Virus record (IMG/VR): IMGVR_UViG_3300005355_000021
Coordinates: 1-26,284 of that record
From: a virus
DNA length: 26,284 nucleotides
Direction: 5' to 3' (one strand)
Shown in pieces: positions 1-6,726 of this stretch. The translations under genes and the position numbers were made by a program. Numbering within the stretch: position 1 is the first letter of the stretch; each line of letters begins with the position of its first letter. Below the pieces are notes generated by a model. That model was given only the letters and a program-made list of their open reading frames with translations. It was not told where the DNA came from and did no database searches.

Positions 1-234
1 ATCGGGTGAGATACCGTGTCTGAGTCGGTCGATACATTCATTGCAAGCGAACCGAGCATGACGTTTAGGCAAGGCAATAGTATTCGTGCCCCCACGCTTC
101 CTAATCTCGCACCAACCGGTAGCCAGTTGGAACGTACCATTAGCGTTGGTATCGATAAAGATAGCGCAGTAGATACAAGTAGCCCGCCGACTCACCGGAA
201 TACCCATTCCATCATTCGCAGTATTCATCATCAT
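1..234 (-). CDS. Small zinc-ribbon protein, C-terminus cut by window edge
   Basis: A leftward reading frame starts at three consecutive ATG codons (234, 231, 228) and stays open for 78 codons to position 1 without a stop, so the gene is partial. The protein has a CIYC pair near residue 20, a WC near residue 42 and a CNEC pair near residue 61, the spacing of a zinc-binding knuckle protein. The start overlaps the end of the upstream membrane-protein gene (stop at 212), which suggests translational coupling at the distal end of the early operon. Function is unknown; single-domain zinc proteins like this are common in early operons of actinophages. If the window ends are joined, the frame runs 17 more codons and stops just before the gene starting at 26221. 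Confidence 0.7.
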   Translation of the reverse strand, partial: MMMNTANDGMGIPVSRRATCIYCAIFIDTNANGTFQLATGWCEIRKRGGTNTIALPKRHARFACNECIDRLRHGISPD

Positions 235-370
235 CTTTCATCTCTAATCGGCGGCGGACCCATTCCCTATCTTGCTCTTTAATGCGTTTGATATGGCGTT
301 CACGACGAACCGACCGAACGGCCACGGCCACCAAACCAATTGCCATTAATATAAGTATTGCATCCTTCAA
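212..370 (-). CDS. Small single-pass membrane protein
   Basis: A 52-residue protein if it starts at the TTG at 370, which has an AGGAC ribosome-binding sequence six bases upstream. A longer frame from a GTG at 430 would begin inside the strong hairpin at 402-442 and adds a low-quality stretch rich in Pro and Ser, so the shorter form is preferred. Residues about 4-16 are a hydrophobic membrane segment (ILILMAIGLVAVAV), followed by a strongly charged helix rich in Arg, Glu and Lys and an acidic end (DDDEYCE). The charged part would lie in the cytoplasm. It overlaps the next zinc-protein gene. Function is unknown; an anchor, inhibitor or superinfection-exclusion role is possible but nothing in the sequence settles it. 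Confidence 0.55.
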   Translation of the reverse strand: MKDAILILMAIGLVAVAVRSVRRERHIKRIKEQDREWVRRRLEMKDDDEYCE

Positions 371-401
371 TTGTTTGTCCTTTATCCCCGGTAGTGAGGT
401 T

Positions 402-442
402 GGGCTAGGGGGGTGTCTTATAGACACCACCCCCCCTAGCCC
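402..442. other. Strong GC hairpin with bulge
   Basis: A 12-bp arm (GGGCTAGGGGGG, 402-413) pairs with CCCCCCTAGCCC (431-442). Above it a 5-bp stem TGTCT/AGACA closes a 3-base loop, and CCAC (427-430) is bulged on one side. It lies just before the start of the membrane-protein gene on the leftward transcript. There is no U-run after it on either strand, so it is not a classic intrinsic terminator; attenuation or RNA processing are alternatives. A second CTAGCCCT copy lies next to it at about 449-456. Confidence 0.6.
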
Positions 443-633
443 TTTACCTAGCCCTAACGATTCCTTCTATTCCTTTCAGCTATTCCCCCTGGTCAGTAGG
501 CGTTTATCGATTTCGACTCCCGACGACGAGTCCCCAATATCAGACGTTTGTTCGATTCCCGCCAGGGTATTTAGGCCGTGACCAGGGGTTATATTGCCTT
601 TCGGTTGCTTGACCGAATCCTCATCAATTCCCC
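443..633. other. Non-coding gap with two TGACCAGGGG motifs
   Basis: No convincing gene is present between the ATPase stop and the hairpin. Two copies of the 10-base word TGACCAGGGG occur in inverted orientation, at 486-495 (minus) and 579-588 (plus). The same word recurs in the other intergenic regions near 9086, 11109 and 11195. A reading frame without any usual start codon crosses the region on the minus strand but carries both motif copies, so it is read here as non-coding. Confidence 0.45.
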
Positions 634-1629
634 CTATATTCTGTTGTCTCTGTCCAACCTTAGCTTGATAGCCTCCATTAGATAGGTGATCTTTCCTGGT
701 CCGTAATCACTTGCCTTTAGAAGCGCAATAGCGTCTCTTTGGGTAATATTCGTAGGTGCTCCCAATTCATCAAGTTGCTTTGCCTTAGTGATTGCTTGCA
801 ATGTCCATGTACGCATTTCGCTTGACTTAATGACAATAGGGTCATCCCCTAATTCGAGCTCGACAATACCGTTAGCGAAACCTACCCTTGAATGAGTACG
901 GGTTAACCGAAAGCCCGGTTTGCCCCTATCGTCATTGCGCTTTTCAAGTGAATAGACCAAATCGACATCATCGGCTTTTGCGCTAGCTCCCCTTGATTTC
1001 GCCTTATCGTGCCCGGCGTGATCTAACCGAGCAACCGATACGCCATTAGCCTTCAACAATCGACCGGTGTAGTTATGGAAATTCCTATATGTATCATTGG
1101 AGTTTTCTTCCCCTACAACTACCCTTGATAGCGTGTCGATAATGAGCACCTTTGAATCGTCATATTGCATAAGTGCCATCGTATCGACGCCACCCATTTC
1201 GGTATCCATAGGTCGAATGATCGGATATGGGTGATACTTCAACCAACCTTCTAATTCCTCGAAATCCCACCCCATATCGTAGATTCGATCCCGCAAATCC
1301 TTTAACGTCATTTCGTTATCGATGTACGAGACAATTTGGCGTGTCATTGGCTCACCGGTGAAGGGATCACGACCCATCGATATAGAACACGCAATCCAAA
1401 GCATCAATAACGATTTGCCCGTTTTGGGGCTTGCAAAGATGTGAATATGTGCACCTAATGGCCAAAACGCTTCAACGAGCCAATCGTAATTGAAGTCCAT
1501 ATCCCGCAATTCGACCATATTAACCGCCGGATTCGGATAGACGTAGTGGCCGTTTGTCTGTGCTTTACCCCTTCCCTTTAGCTCACTAACCATTTCCTCT
1601 ATTGCTTGGATCGCTTTCGCATCATCCAT
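634..1629 (-). CDS. RecA-fold replication ATPase/helicase-like protein (AAA_25/RepA type)
   Basis: This 331-residue protein has a RecA-type P-loop core. The Walker A motif is ASPKTGKS at about residues 66-73, followed by a conserved acidic stretch SYIDNEM near 101 and a Walker B strand VLIIDTLSR near 161-169. A later DHAGHDKAKSRGASAKADDVD segment (about 203-223) resembles the sensor/arginine-finger region of RepA-like hexameric helicases. Such proteins in phages load at or unwind the replication origin in place of a DnaB-type helicase. The C-terminus (about 290-331) may form a small helical domain. Its start overlaps the end of the zinc-protein gene by 31 bases. No primase or polymerase is visible, so host replication proteins would have to supply those functions. 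Confidence 0.85.
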   Translation of the reverse strand: MDDAKAIQAIEEMVSELKGRGKAQTNGHYVYPNPAVNMVELRDMDFNYDWLVEAFWPLGAHIHIFASPKTGKSLLMLWIACSISMGRDPFTGEPMTRQIVSYIDNEMTLKDLRDRIYDMGWDFEELEGWLKYHPYPIIRPMDTEMGGVDTMALMQYDDSKVLIIDTLSRVVVGEENSNDTYRNFHNYTGRLLKANGVSVARLDHAGHDKAKSRGASAKADDVDLVYSLEKRNDDRGKPGFRLTRTHSRVGFANGIVELELGDDPIVIKSSEMRTWTLQAITKAKQLDELGAPTNITQRDAIALLKASDYGPGKITYLMEAIKLRLDRDNRI

Positions 1630-2039
1630 ACCGTGACACGCTTAACGGCAGCAACCAATTCGTTGTTTGTGATTTCTCCATTTTCTTTAGCCTTCACTAT
1701 TCGCCGTTTCCACGCCATTACAAATTCATCACTGCTATATCCTCTTGTTTGCTCCCAAACGCCTTGCCCCAATGGATCTAAGTTGAAGTATGCTGAATCC
1801 CACAATAACCATTCGGGTATGAGTAGATCTCGCTTGTTGGCTTCCCGATTCATCTCCCATCGTTTATGGCACCAATAGCAAATGTCACCATTAGGGCCGA
1901 CCCATGTTGCTAGGCATCTTTCACATTGATACTCGAAATCGTTATCGTATTTACCTAGGTTGATGGGTCGGCCCCATTTGGCGGTTAGCTCAGGGTATTC
2001 ATCTCGCAAATGGTTGGGAAATGGATTCACTGCATTCAA
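1599..2039 (-). CDS. Zinc-ribbon protein next to replication ATPase
   Basis: A 146-residue protein with one clear zinc ribbon: CERC and CYWC pairs at about residues 39-42 and 54-57 (C-x2-C-x11-C-x2-C). The N-terminus resembles the short leaders of phage replication proteins and the C-terminus is basic and helical (VWMMRKRSKQ). The frame opens with TTG at 2039, inside the upstream 47-residue gene, so translation is probably coupled; no strong ribosome-binding site is seen. The position just ahead of the RecA-fold ATPase suggests a replication accessory role such as loader or DNA-binding partner, but this is inference. Confidence 0.65.
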   Translation of the reverse strand: MNAVNPFPNHLRDEYPELTAKWGRPINLGKYDNDFEYQCERCLATWVGPNGDICYWCHKRWEMNREANKRDLLIPEWLLWDSAYFNLDPLGQGVWEQTRGYSSDEFVMAWKRRIVKAKENGEITNNELVAAVKRVTVWMMRKRSKQ

Positions 2040-2142
2040 TGCAAACGAAATGCACTACATACATCATGTCCATTTCGTCAGACTCCATAATCTGCGTGCA
2101 ATGATTGATGTCGATTTCGGTGCTACAAATATCGCAAGTCAT
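1999..2142 (-). CDS. Tiny zinc-knuckle protein (47 residues)
   Basis: A short frame with ATG at 2142 directly after the TAG of the upstream HTH gene and a TGA at 1999 inside the next gene. The product contains a CDIC pair at residues 3-6 and a CIEC pair at 34-37, plus a Met-rich middle (MESDEMDMMYVV). The paired CxxC pattern and the exact stop-start junction make it a probable real gene in the early operon. It likely folds around one zinc ion. Function unknown. Confidence 0.6.
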   Translation of the reverse strand: MTCDICSTEIDINHCTQIMESDEMDMMYVVHFVCIECSESISQPFAR

Positions 2143-2559
2143 CTAATCCAACCTTTCGGCAGCATCCCGCATTACTTCGGCATAGAGCAATTGCGTTTTC
2201 CAATACGGATATTCTGGATGATTTGAACCCAGTTCCGTCACCAAATGTTTGATTTGATGATAATTCATATGAATGGACCGACGGCATCGCTTTTTCGCGG
2301 TTTCCATAGATCGTTCCTTACGATCGCGCTGATCGGGACTTGATTCCGCCCCATCCCAAATCGTTACTGCCCCTTTGTATGGAACGGCGCCAATAATCCA
2401 TCCCCTTTCCTCTGCGTCATCGCGGCACGATTCCAATATGTCGTCCGTATACCGACGACTAATCCCCAATTCATCGGACAATTCATCTATGGTCAAGTCG
2501 CGACTTTGGATTTTGACCAGTTCGTATATTTGTGCGAGATATTTATCACGTTGCAACAT
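2143..2559 (-). CDS. HTH-containing early protein
   Basis: This 138-residue protein has an N-terminal winged-helix-like segment: residues about 8-40 include LTIDELSDELGISRRYTDDIL, a helix-turn-helix pattern. The remainder is charged and helical with a basic stretch (AKKRCRRSIHMNYHQIKHL). It overlaps the upstream HTH gene by 14 bases and is followed without gap by the 47-residue zinc protein. In this position, between the SSB-like protein and the replication ATPase, a DNA-binding replication initiator or regulator is plausible. The exact family is not recognised. Confidence 0.6.
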   Translation of the reverse strand: MLQRDKYLAQIYELVKIQSRDLTIDELSDELGISRRYTDDILESCRDDAEERGWIIGAVPYKGAVTIWDGAESSPDQRDRKERSMETAKKRCRRSIHMNYHQIKHLVTELGSNHPEYPYWKTQLLYAEVMRDAAERLD

Positions 2560-3106
2560 GGTCTAACATTTCGGTAAGTCGATTGATGATGTTTGTAACA
2601 CGATGGCGAAACACGGACAGCTCATCCGGATCATTTACGTTTGTTAGATTGGTTTCGACTTTGTCGATTAGGTAGCCGATAGTCACCATTGATTCACGCA
2701 CATAATCGAAGGGAACCGGTTGCGACAATGCATGTAGTGTTTCGATCGGCTCACGGTTGATAACTCGCATTGGCGTTGGATTGGCGGGCAATTCCTCCCA
2801 TCGTTCCAATACCTCAGTAGTTGGTGAAATGGAATCGACGTCATTAGGTGTCAACGTGTCAGGATTATCTACCAATCCCTCGGCCGCCATTGCCTCCCAA
2901 TTGCGGAAATACCGGCTTACGGTCGATTGACTAACCCCTGCCTTTTCGGCAAATTGATGAGTAGAACACTTTAGAGAGTCAGATGACTCGCTATACCTAT
3001 TGACTTCCCGCCTAACCGAACATGCCACCAATGCGGCCAATCGGAAATCCTTATCTTGACGGAATAAGCCGCCGAAATCCTTTGCGTTATCTTCCCACGT
3101 TCTCAT
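2546..3106 (-). CDS. HTH DNA-binding protein, possible replication or regulatory factor
   Basis: A 186-residue protein with a clear helix-turn-helix at about residues 50-70 (FAEKAGVSQSTVSRYFRNWE), typical of the recognition helix of site-specific DNA-binding proteins. The C-terminal 60 residues look helical and amphipathic (LIDKVETNLTNVNDPDEL) and may mediate oligomerisation. The start overlaps the stop of the SSB-like gene by four bases (ATGA). It may bind the phage origin or act as an early regulator; the sequence does not distinguish these. Confidence 0.6.
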   Translation of the reverse strand: MRTWEDNAKDFGGLFRQDKDFRLAALVACSVRREVNRYSESSDSLKCSTHQFAEKAGVSQSTVSRYFRNWEAMAAEGLVDNPDTLTPNDVDSISPTTEVLERWEELPANPTPMRVINREPIETLHALSQPVPFDYVRESMVTIGYLIDKVETNLTNVNDPDELSVFRHRVTNIINRLTEMLDHVAT

Positions 3107-3579
3107 GCCAAATCGTCCAATCCAATTGACGCCATAGGCGGCCGGTATGAAGCGGTATAAAGCTTTGGTGCGCTAAACCCCTTATTAGGTGCCTGACCAT
3201 TGCCCGTGTATTCCATTGTCAGAATCCCGCCAGGTTGAATACCCTCGCTTGTACCGGAACGCCTTACGGCATCCTTGACCGCCAATAGCGAACTAGTACC
3301 GCTCCCCTTAACGGCATTGAAATTGCCGCCCCGCAAATAGACCGATCGCAAACCCTCATCATCTTCCGATTCTTGCAAATCAGTTTGCAGCGTAATTCGC
3401 AACATCATCTTTGGTTCACCATTTGCCCAGAATGAAGGCTCACCGGTGACCATATCCGTTTGTTGCTGCTTTTTCATTTCCTTGATTTCCCCGGTTACCT
3501 TGTCTCCAATGTTCTCAAATGGGAAGGCTTTACCTCCGCCACCAAAGAGGAAATCGTTTGCATCATCTTTATCCGGCAT
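3103..3579 (-). CDS. SSB-like single-stranded DNA-binding protein
   Basis: A 158-residue protein starting NDFLFGGGGKAFPFENIGDKV, with a beta-rich core containing GEIKEMKKQQQTDM, MLRITLQTDL and SVYLRGGN, and ending in an acidic tail (GLDDLA). This arrangement matches a family of actinophage proteins usually described as ssDNA-binding: an OB-fold-like barrel and a short acidic C-terminal tip. It sits between a nuclease-containing recombination block and the replication ATPase, which fits coating of single-stranded DNA during replication and annealing. I recognise the family by pattern only. Confidence 0.6.
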   Translation of the reverse strand: MPDKDDANDFLFGGGGKAFPFENIGDKVTGEIKEMKKQQQTDMVTGEPSFWANGEPKMMLRITLQTDLQESEDDEGLRSVYLRGGNFNAVKGSGTSSLLAVKDAVRRSGTSEGIQPGGILTMEYTGNGQAPNKGFSAPKLYTASYRPPMASIGLDDLA

Positions 3580-3585
3580 TTGTAT

Positions 3586-3771
3586 TTAGTCTCTTTCAAT
3601 TGGTTGGTAGACATCAATCTCACAAGGCAAGTTGAGCCATGCGATAATTTCCATTGCATTTTCCATACACGACAAACATGTTGGTTGCTCTACAATTTCG
3701 TATTCCCCTTTCACTTCGAATGACATCATATAGATTGTCGATGAATTGCACCGATGGCATCGCATAATCAT
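3586..3771 (-). CDS. Small zinc-knuckle protein
   Basis: A 61-residue protein with CHRC at residues 5-8 and CLSC at about 32-35, a two-pair zinc site. The ATG at 3771 overlaps the stop of the PD-(D/E)XK nuclease (ATGA junction), and the gene ends seven bases before the SSB-like start. A second in-frame ATG lies two codons in. Function is unknown; by context it may be an accessory of the recombination block. Confidence 0.65.
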   Translation of the reverse strand: MIMRCHRCNSSTIYMMSFEVKGEYEIVEQPTCLSCMENAMEIIAWLNLPCEIDVYQPIERD

Positions 3772-5279
3772 TTCGGTATCCGCACAATCGGAGTTTCGGT
3801 TTCATCGAATAGGAGCATTGCCGTACCGGCCGCAATTGCGAATACGATCGACGCCAAATGTGGACCGTGATCTACCGTTAATGCCGATAGGTCATTCACG
3901 CCAATTGCCCGCAATGATCCCATGAGCATTAGGTCGATATCTTCCGTGCGCCATTCATCCTCTGGCAAACTTGCGAATTGAAGTAGCACATTGATGATGT
4001 CGTCCAATTCGGCCGCATCCGTAATGGTCAATTGGTTTACCCATGACATCATCAATGTCCTTACCCGTGGAATTGCCTTTCCATTGCTCGGGTGTCTATG
4101 CATTGATTGCTTTGCGGGATCACGCCAGATTTCGCCAAACGGTACTGAGTAATCCTTTTCGATTTGGATTATTGCCGCTTCGATGTCGTCCAAATCCTCC
4201 CACGAATGGTTAGGCGTTTTCAATCCTGGAATGCCTACCGGCCAAATGCGGGTTAATGCTTTGGCGGCAATTTCCGAGTGATCGATGATCCCCCGAATCC
4301 TTGACCGGAGATGTTCCGCCCTACTGGTCGTCCGTTCGTCCGGATCGGTGCCTACGTGCCCGCTAGGCGGCCGCTCGCCGGTCGGGGGGGGGATGGTTGC
4401 CGCCAGGGGCACGCCAGCGGCCGTGACGGGCAACCGGGCGGCCGTGAGTAGATCGCTCCGCCGACGCCATTCCTTGACTTCACTGGCCAATTCCAAGCCT
4501 TTACGGCCGGATTCGATATCGACCCAATAGGCATCGATTCGGGTATCGGCAGAATCAGCGTGAATGATGATCGCCCAATCCCTTACCGACATTGGATCAA
4601 ACAATGATCGTTCATCGGTTATCACGTCATAACGCAACGAATCCACATAGGCGGCTAATTGGGTGCAATAGCTTCCGGCCGCATATTCCAATTCCTTACC
4701 GGTTTTCAGATCGGCAACGATGACCGAGCCAATGGGGATGATGGTTCCGTCCGGAGCAACTAAAGCTTTCGTAGTGCGGAATCGCCTATCCAATGTGCCC
4801 GCCAAATGAAACCGATCATTGATGCAATGGATTTCGATATCCTCAACAATGAATCCCCATTGCAACTTGAATTCCACATAGTTGATACATAGTTGATTGA
4901 AGTTGGGTGGGGGAGTCCATTCGTCGCCCCTATCGATATGATCGAACATTGCGTGAACGGCAGTACCAATAACCGAACGCCTTTCGCCTTTTCCAGCTAC
5001 TAGGCATTTCTCTGCGATATCACGTAGTTCCTTTTTATTCATATCGATATCTAGTACGGATGCGGCCGCCATCAATTCGGGCCTTTGTGCGGCACCGGCA
5101 ACTACCGTACGCAATTTCCAATCCGTCAGGTTGGATTCGTCGTCAAGTATCTTCCCCCCATTACTTGACCGGGAATACCTAACCCGTTTCCCTTCCGGAT
5201 TCAGCACATATGGAATTCCTTTTCCAATGCGTCGGAAATCCGGTCGATCGGGTGGGTCGTATTCGTCTAGATCAACCAT
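3768..5279 (-). CDS. RecB/Cas4-like PD-(D/E)XK exonuclease
   Basis: A 503-residue protein. Residues about 100-215 carry the RecB-family nuclease motifs in order: GTAVH (105-109), GTLD (161-164), VADLKTGK (188-195, with D190 and K192) and the QLAAYV helix (Q207, Y211). These form a two-metal nuclease site used by phage and RecB/Cas4 exonucleases to resect DNA ends for recombination. A Pro/Ala/Thr-rich linker at about residues 285-320 follows, then a helical C-terminal domain of unknown role. The linker is encoded by a GC-rich island with a run of nine C. ATG at 5279 is preferred over TTG at 5285 because GGACGG lies six bases upstream. SSB-like and RusA genes nearby support a recombination module. 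Confidence 0.8.
   Translation of the reverse strand: MVDLDEYDPPDRPDFRRIGKGIPYVLNPEGKRVRYSRSSNGGKILDDESNLTDWKLRTVVAGAAQRPELMAAASVLDIDMNKKELRDIAEKCLVAGKGERRSVIGTAVHAMFDHIDRGDEWTPPPNFNQLCINYVEFKLQWGFIVEDIEIHCINDRFHLAGTLDRRFRTTKALVAPDGTIIPIGSVIVADLKTGKELEYAAGSYCTQLAAYVDSLRYDVITDERSLFDPMSVRDWAIIIHADSADTRIDAYWVDIESGRKGLELASEVKEWRRRSDLLTAARLPVTAAGVPLAATIPPPTGERPPSGHVGTDPDERTTSRAEHLRSRIRGIIDHSEIAAKALTRIWPVGIPGLKTPNHSWEDLDDIEAAIIQIEKDYSVPFGEIWRDPAKQSMHRHPSNGKAIPRVRTLMMSWVNQLTITDAAELDDIINVLLQFASLPEDEWRTEDIDLMLMGSLRAIGVNDLSALTVDHGPHLASIVFAIAAGTAMLLFDETETPIVRIPK
4347..4377. repeat. GC-rich repeat word inside nuclease linker (variant copy)
   Basis: GGTGCCTACG followed by TGCCCGCTAGGCGGCCGCTCG. The second part differs by one inserted base and one substitution from the 20-base repeat at 11053-11072 and 20664-20683. 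The first part matches 8997-9006 (GGTGCCTACG) and, from GCCTACG on, 11045-11051. Surrounding bases to about 4450 are much GC-richer than the flanking gene. Confidence 0.6.
4384..4392. repeat. G9/C9 homopolymer within the nuclease gene
   Basis: Nine consecutive G on the plus strand, read as C9 in the coding strand and encoding part of a Pro run in the linker after the nuclease domain. Tracts of this length are prone to slippage, and any length change not a multiple of three would truncate the C-terminal domain while leaving the catalytic part intact. Confidence 0.7.
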
Positions 5280-5472
5280 AATCAACCGTCCGGTATTCTC
5301 TTTCGGTAGCGACCATTCCGCCTAGCATTTCAGCAAGCGTTAGCGCCCGTTCGATCGACGGCAACGCCCAACCGTTTGTTTGGCTAGCATCAATTTTGAA
5401 TCGGCAAATTAACTCACGGATCATTTGTTCGTTAGTCGCTAATCCCAATAGTGGTTCATCCATCAAAGCCAA
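5272..5472 (-). CDS. Small early protein of unknown function
   Basis: A 66-residue, mostly helical protein with no zinc motif or membrane segment. The sequence includes NEQMIRELICRFKIDASQTN and IERALTLAEMLGGMVATEREY. It overlaps the nuclease gene at its 3' end and the zinc-protein gene at its 5' end (start 5472, upstream stop 5456), placing it firmly in the overlapping early operon. The family is not recognised; a partner of the nuclease is possible from position only. Confidence 0.6.
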   Translation of the reverse strand: MALMDEPLLGLATNEQMIRELICRFKIDASQTNGWALPSIERALTLAEMLGGMVATEREYRTVDYG

Positions 5473-5683
5473 CGCTTTCCAATTCGGTGTAAATTTGATT
5501 GAGCATTGCGATTATCCCGGCTACGAATCCCCGATGGAATTGACACGGTTTCCAATTGTCGCCGGTTTTGTACTGCGTCAATTTGCAGTCATTGCATTTG
5601 GTGATATGTCGGGTGAGTACGGCATCGGCAATTCGAGTAAGCGAATTAGTTGATTCCACGGAATGGCTTTCCGCAAGTTTCAC
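5456..5683 (-). CDS. Small early protein with CxxC...CxxH site
   Basis: A 75-residue protein with CNDC at about residues 30-33 and CQFH at about 47-50, giving a four-ligand zinc site, flanked by helices. It overlaps both neighbours (upstream stop at 5646, downstream start at 5472), consistent with coupled translation in the leftward operon. Function unknown. Confidence 0.65.
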   Translation of the reverse strand: MKLAESHSVESTNSLTRIADAVLTRHITKCNDCKLTQYKTGDNWKPCQFHRGFVAGIIAMLNQIYTELESVGFDG

Positions 5684-5900
5684 ATTGCGATGTGTTAAAC
5701 CACGGAATACGTTTCGCTACTGGCGATTCGCATTGGCAATATGGTACGAATGGGATGCTCGGATCGTCGGTTACACGATCGAATTGCAACAACAAGGCGG
5801 GATCATGTTTCAACAAATTGCCGTAACAGGAATTGCATAATCCTCGTGCCTGAATTCGTTTTCGATTATGGCATCGTTTGCAATCGGCGTAATCAGGCAT
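5646..5900 (-). CDS. Double zinc-ribbon early protein
   Basis: An 84-residue protein with four Cys pairs: CKRC (7-10), CNSC (22-25), CQC (about 55-57) and CETC (about 73-76), enough for two zinc sites. The N-terminal segment CKRCHNRKRIQARGLCNSCY resembles a zinc motif found in many small actinophage early proteins and HNH-adjacent proteins. The ATG at 5900 overlaps the RusA stop. A nucleic-acid-binding role is likely but unproven. Confidence 0.7.
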   Translation of the reverse strand: MPDYADCKRCHNRKRIQARGLCNSCYGNLLKHDPALLLQFDRVTDDPSIPFVPYCQCESPVAKRIPWFNTSQCETCGKPFRGIN

Positions 5901-6400
5901 TAGTTGATCCCGTGTTTCGCCATTGCGGCAATCAGGATTTCCCTTCCGGATGCGGCACGCTTTAGGAAATCGTCATCTAGGAAATCGACGGTTACGGTTG
6001 CTCCGGTGTTTCCCGCCCACGCATAAACCTTATTGCATGTCACATAGATCACTTGCGAATCGTCTTTCCAAACGATCTTTGACATTGGGTCCATTAACCC
6101 TCTGAGCAATTTGTCCACATCGGGTTTCTTTACGCACGGCAACCATCCCATTTGGTATTTGCGTACCGAACTAGTCGGATAGGGCAAAGCGAATTCAACC
6201 AATAGGCGAATTGCGGATTGACTCGGATTCCGGCCATTCATTGCTTTGATGGCGGCATCTCGAACGTCAATTCGCCATTCCCCAAATCGCTTTCGACTAT
6301 TGGCCGTGCCAGCGGGCAGCATTGCCCCATTCGCCATTCGTGTAAGTGAACCCTTTGAAATCGGATTGCCAATGATGGTAAAGCTAATTGAATTTTCCAT
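5900..6400 (-). CDS. rusA: RusA-family Holliday-junction resolvase
   Basis: A 166-residue protein matching the RusA endonuclease pattern. The N-terminus (FTIIGNPISKGSLTR) corresponds to the conserved substrate-binding strand. The catalytic acidic residues lie in KKPDVDKLLRGLMDPM (D94, D96) and WKDDSQV (D113, D114). RusA enzymes act as dimers that nick four-way DNA junctions symmetrically, resolving recombination or replication intermediates before packaging. The start codon shares a base with the stop of the upstream HTH gene (TAATG). Length is slightly above that of E. coli RusA, with a short C-terminal extension. Confidence 0.85.
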   Translation of the reverse strand: MENSISFTIIGNPISKGSLTRMANGAMLPAGTANSRKRFGEWRIDVRDAAIKAMNGRNPSQSAIRLLVEFALPYPTSSVRKYQMGWLPCVKKPDVDKLLRGLMDPMSKIVWKDDSQVIYVTCNKVYAWAGNTGATVTVDFLDDDFLKRAASGREILIAAMAKHGIN

Positions 6401-6603
6401 TAGGCGACCCTTTTACTTTTCGCACGCACAAGTCTTTCGATATCCCTTTTATGTACTAACCTCCGTTTCCCAATTCGGTAGTAATCAAGTTTCCCTTCCG
6501 CAAACATTTGATGAATGCGTTGTCTTGTTACTCCCAATCGATCGGCAGCTACCATAATCGTTTCTAATTCACTTGCTTTAATGATTGCGCCGTTCCGCTC
6601 CAT
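6400..6603 (-). CDS. Excisionase/MerR-type HTH protein (Cro-like position)
   Basis: A 67-residue protein made almost entirely of an HTH_17-type domain: ETIMVAADRLGVTRQRIHQM forms the helix-turn-helix, and the wing plus basic tail (GKLDYYRIGKRRLVHKRDIERL) is typical of excisionases and BldC-like regulators. It is the first gene of the leftward early operon and faces the repressor across 123 bases, the position of a Cro-type switch protein. The phage integrase is a serine recombinase, which usually does not use this excisionase class, so a transcriptional role is more likely. Confidence 0.8.
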   Translation of the reverse strand: MERNGAIIKASELETIMVAADRLGVTRQRIHQMFAEGKLDYYRIGKRRLVHKRDIERLVRAKSKRVA

Positions 6604-6683
6604 AAGGTGCGCCAGACTGGACTAACGTTAAGCGAATTGCAAGGAAAAGCTTGATAACCGCAGCTAGATAGGGCCACGCCGGA

Positions 6684-6699
6684 TACTTGACTACTTGAC
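6684..6699. repeat. Tandem 8-bp repeat TACTTGAC
   Basis: TACTTGAC is repeated twice without spacing. The second copy is the left half of the palindromic operator at 6694-6709 and the first copy contains the -35 hexamer, so a regulator reading CTTGAC half-sites could occupy both. Confidence 0.7.
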
Positions 6700-6716
6700 A
6701 ATGGTTAAGTTAGGAT
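6687..6716 (+). promoter_or_regulatory. Repressor promoter, likely leaderless
   Basis: TTGACT (6687-6692) and TAGGAT (6711-6716) are separated by 18 bases. The -10 end is ten bases from the ATG at 6727, so the transcript would start at or within a few bases of the start codon. AGGA at 6712-6715 is too far for a strong ribosome-binding site. Leaderless repressor messages are well known in lambda and in actinobacteria. Confidence 0.5.
6694..6709. promoter_or_regulatory. Putative repressor operator (CTTGACAATGGTTAAG)
   Basis: A near-palindrome with half-sites CTTGAC and GTTAAG around ATG-type spacer bases, filling the -35/-10 spacer of the repressor promoter. It matches the perfect palindrome at 8968-8983 at 14 of 16 positions. 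The position implies autoregulation, either by the repressor or by the facing HTH protein. Confidence 0.55.
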
Positions 6717-6726
6717 TTGTGCCATC

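Larger units (their letters stand above)
6604..6726. promoter_or_regulatory. Divergent immunity control region
   Basis: A 123-base gap between the outward-facing HTH and repressor genes. It holds the rightward promoter and operator (6684-6716). A CTAACGTTAAG element at 6623-6633 is similar, in inverted orientation, to GTTAAGTTAG at 6704-6713; the two might be paired regulator sites. No good -10/-35 pair or ribosome-binding site could be picked for the leftward gene. The upstream bases of ATG 6603 lack a Shine-Dalgarno, so a leaderless or weakly initiated start is possible. Confidence 0.6.

Noticed and set aside
402-442. Reading the GC hairpin as an intrinsic terminator
   Set aside because: Neither strand has a U-run after the stem, so it is reported only as a structured element.
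476-690. Minus-strand reading frame downstream of the ATPase (GGIDEDSVKQPKGNITPG...)
   Set aside because: It is open for about 70 codons with a composition resembling phage protein, but has no ATG, GTG or TTG start and carries the two TGACCAGGGG motifs typical of non-coding gaps. A frameshifted extension of the ATPase cannot be excluded but has no clear slip site.
3620-3835. Minus-strand frame overlapping the zinc protein at 3586-3771
   Set aside because: It overlaps two well-supported genes in another frame and has no domain or ribosome-binding support.
6400-6603. Calling the small HTH protein the excisionase of this phage
   Set aside because: The fold fits the excisionase class, but the integrase is a serine recombinase, which normally uses unrelated directionality factors; the first place in the early operon fits a Cro-like regulator better.
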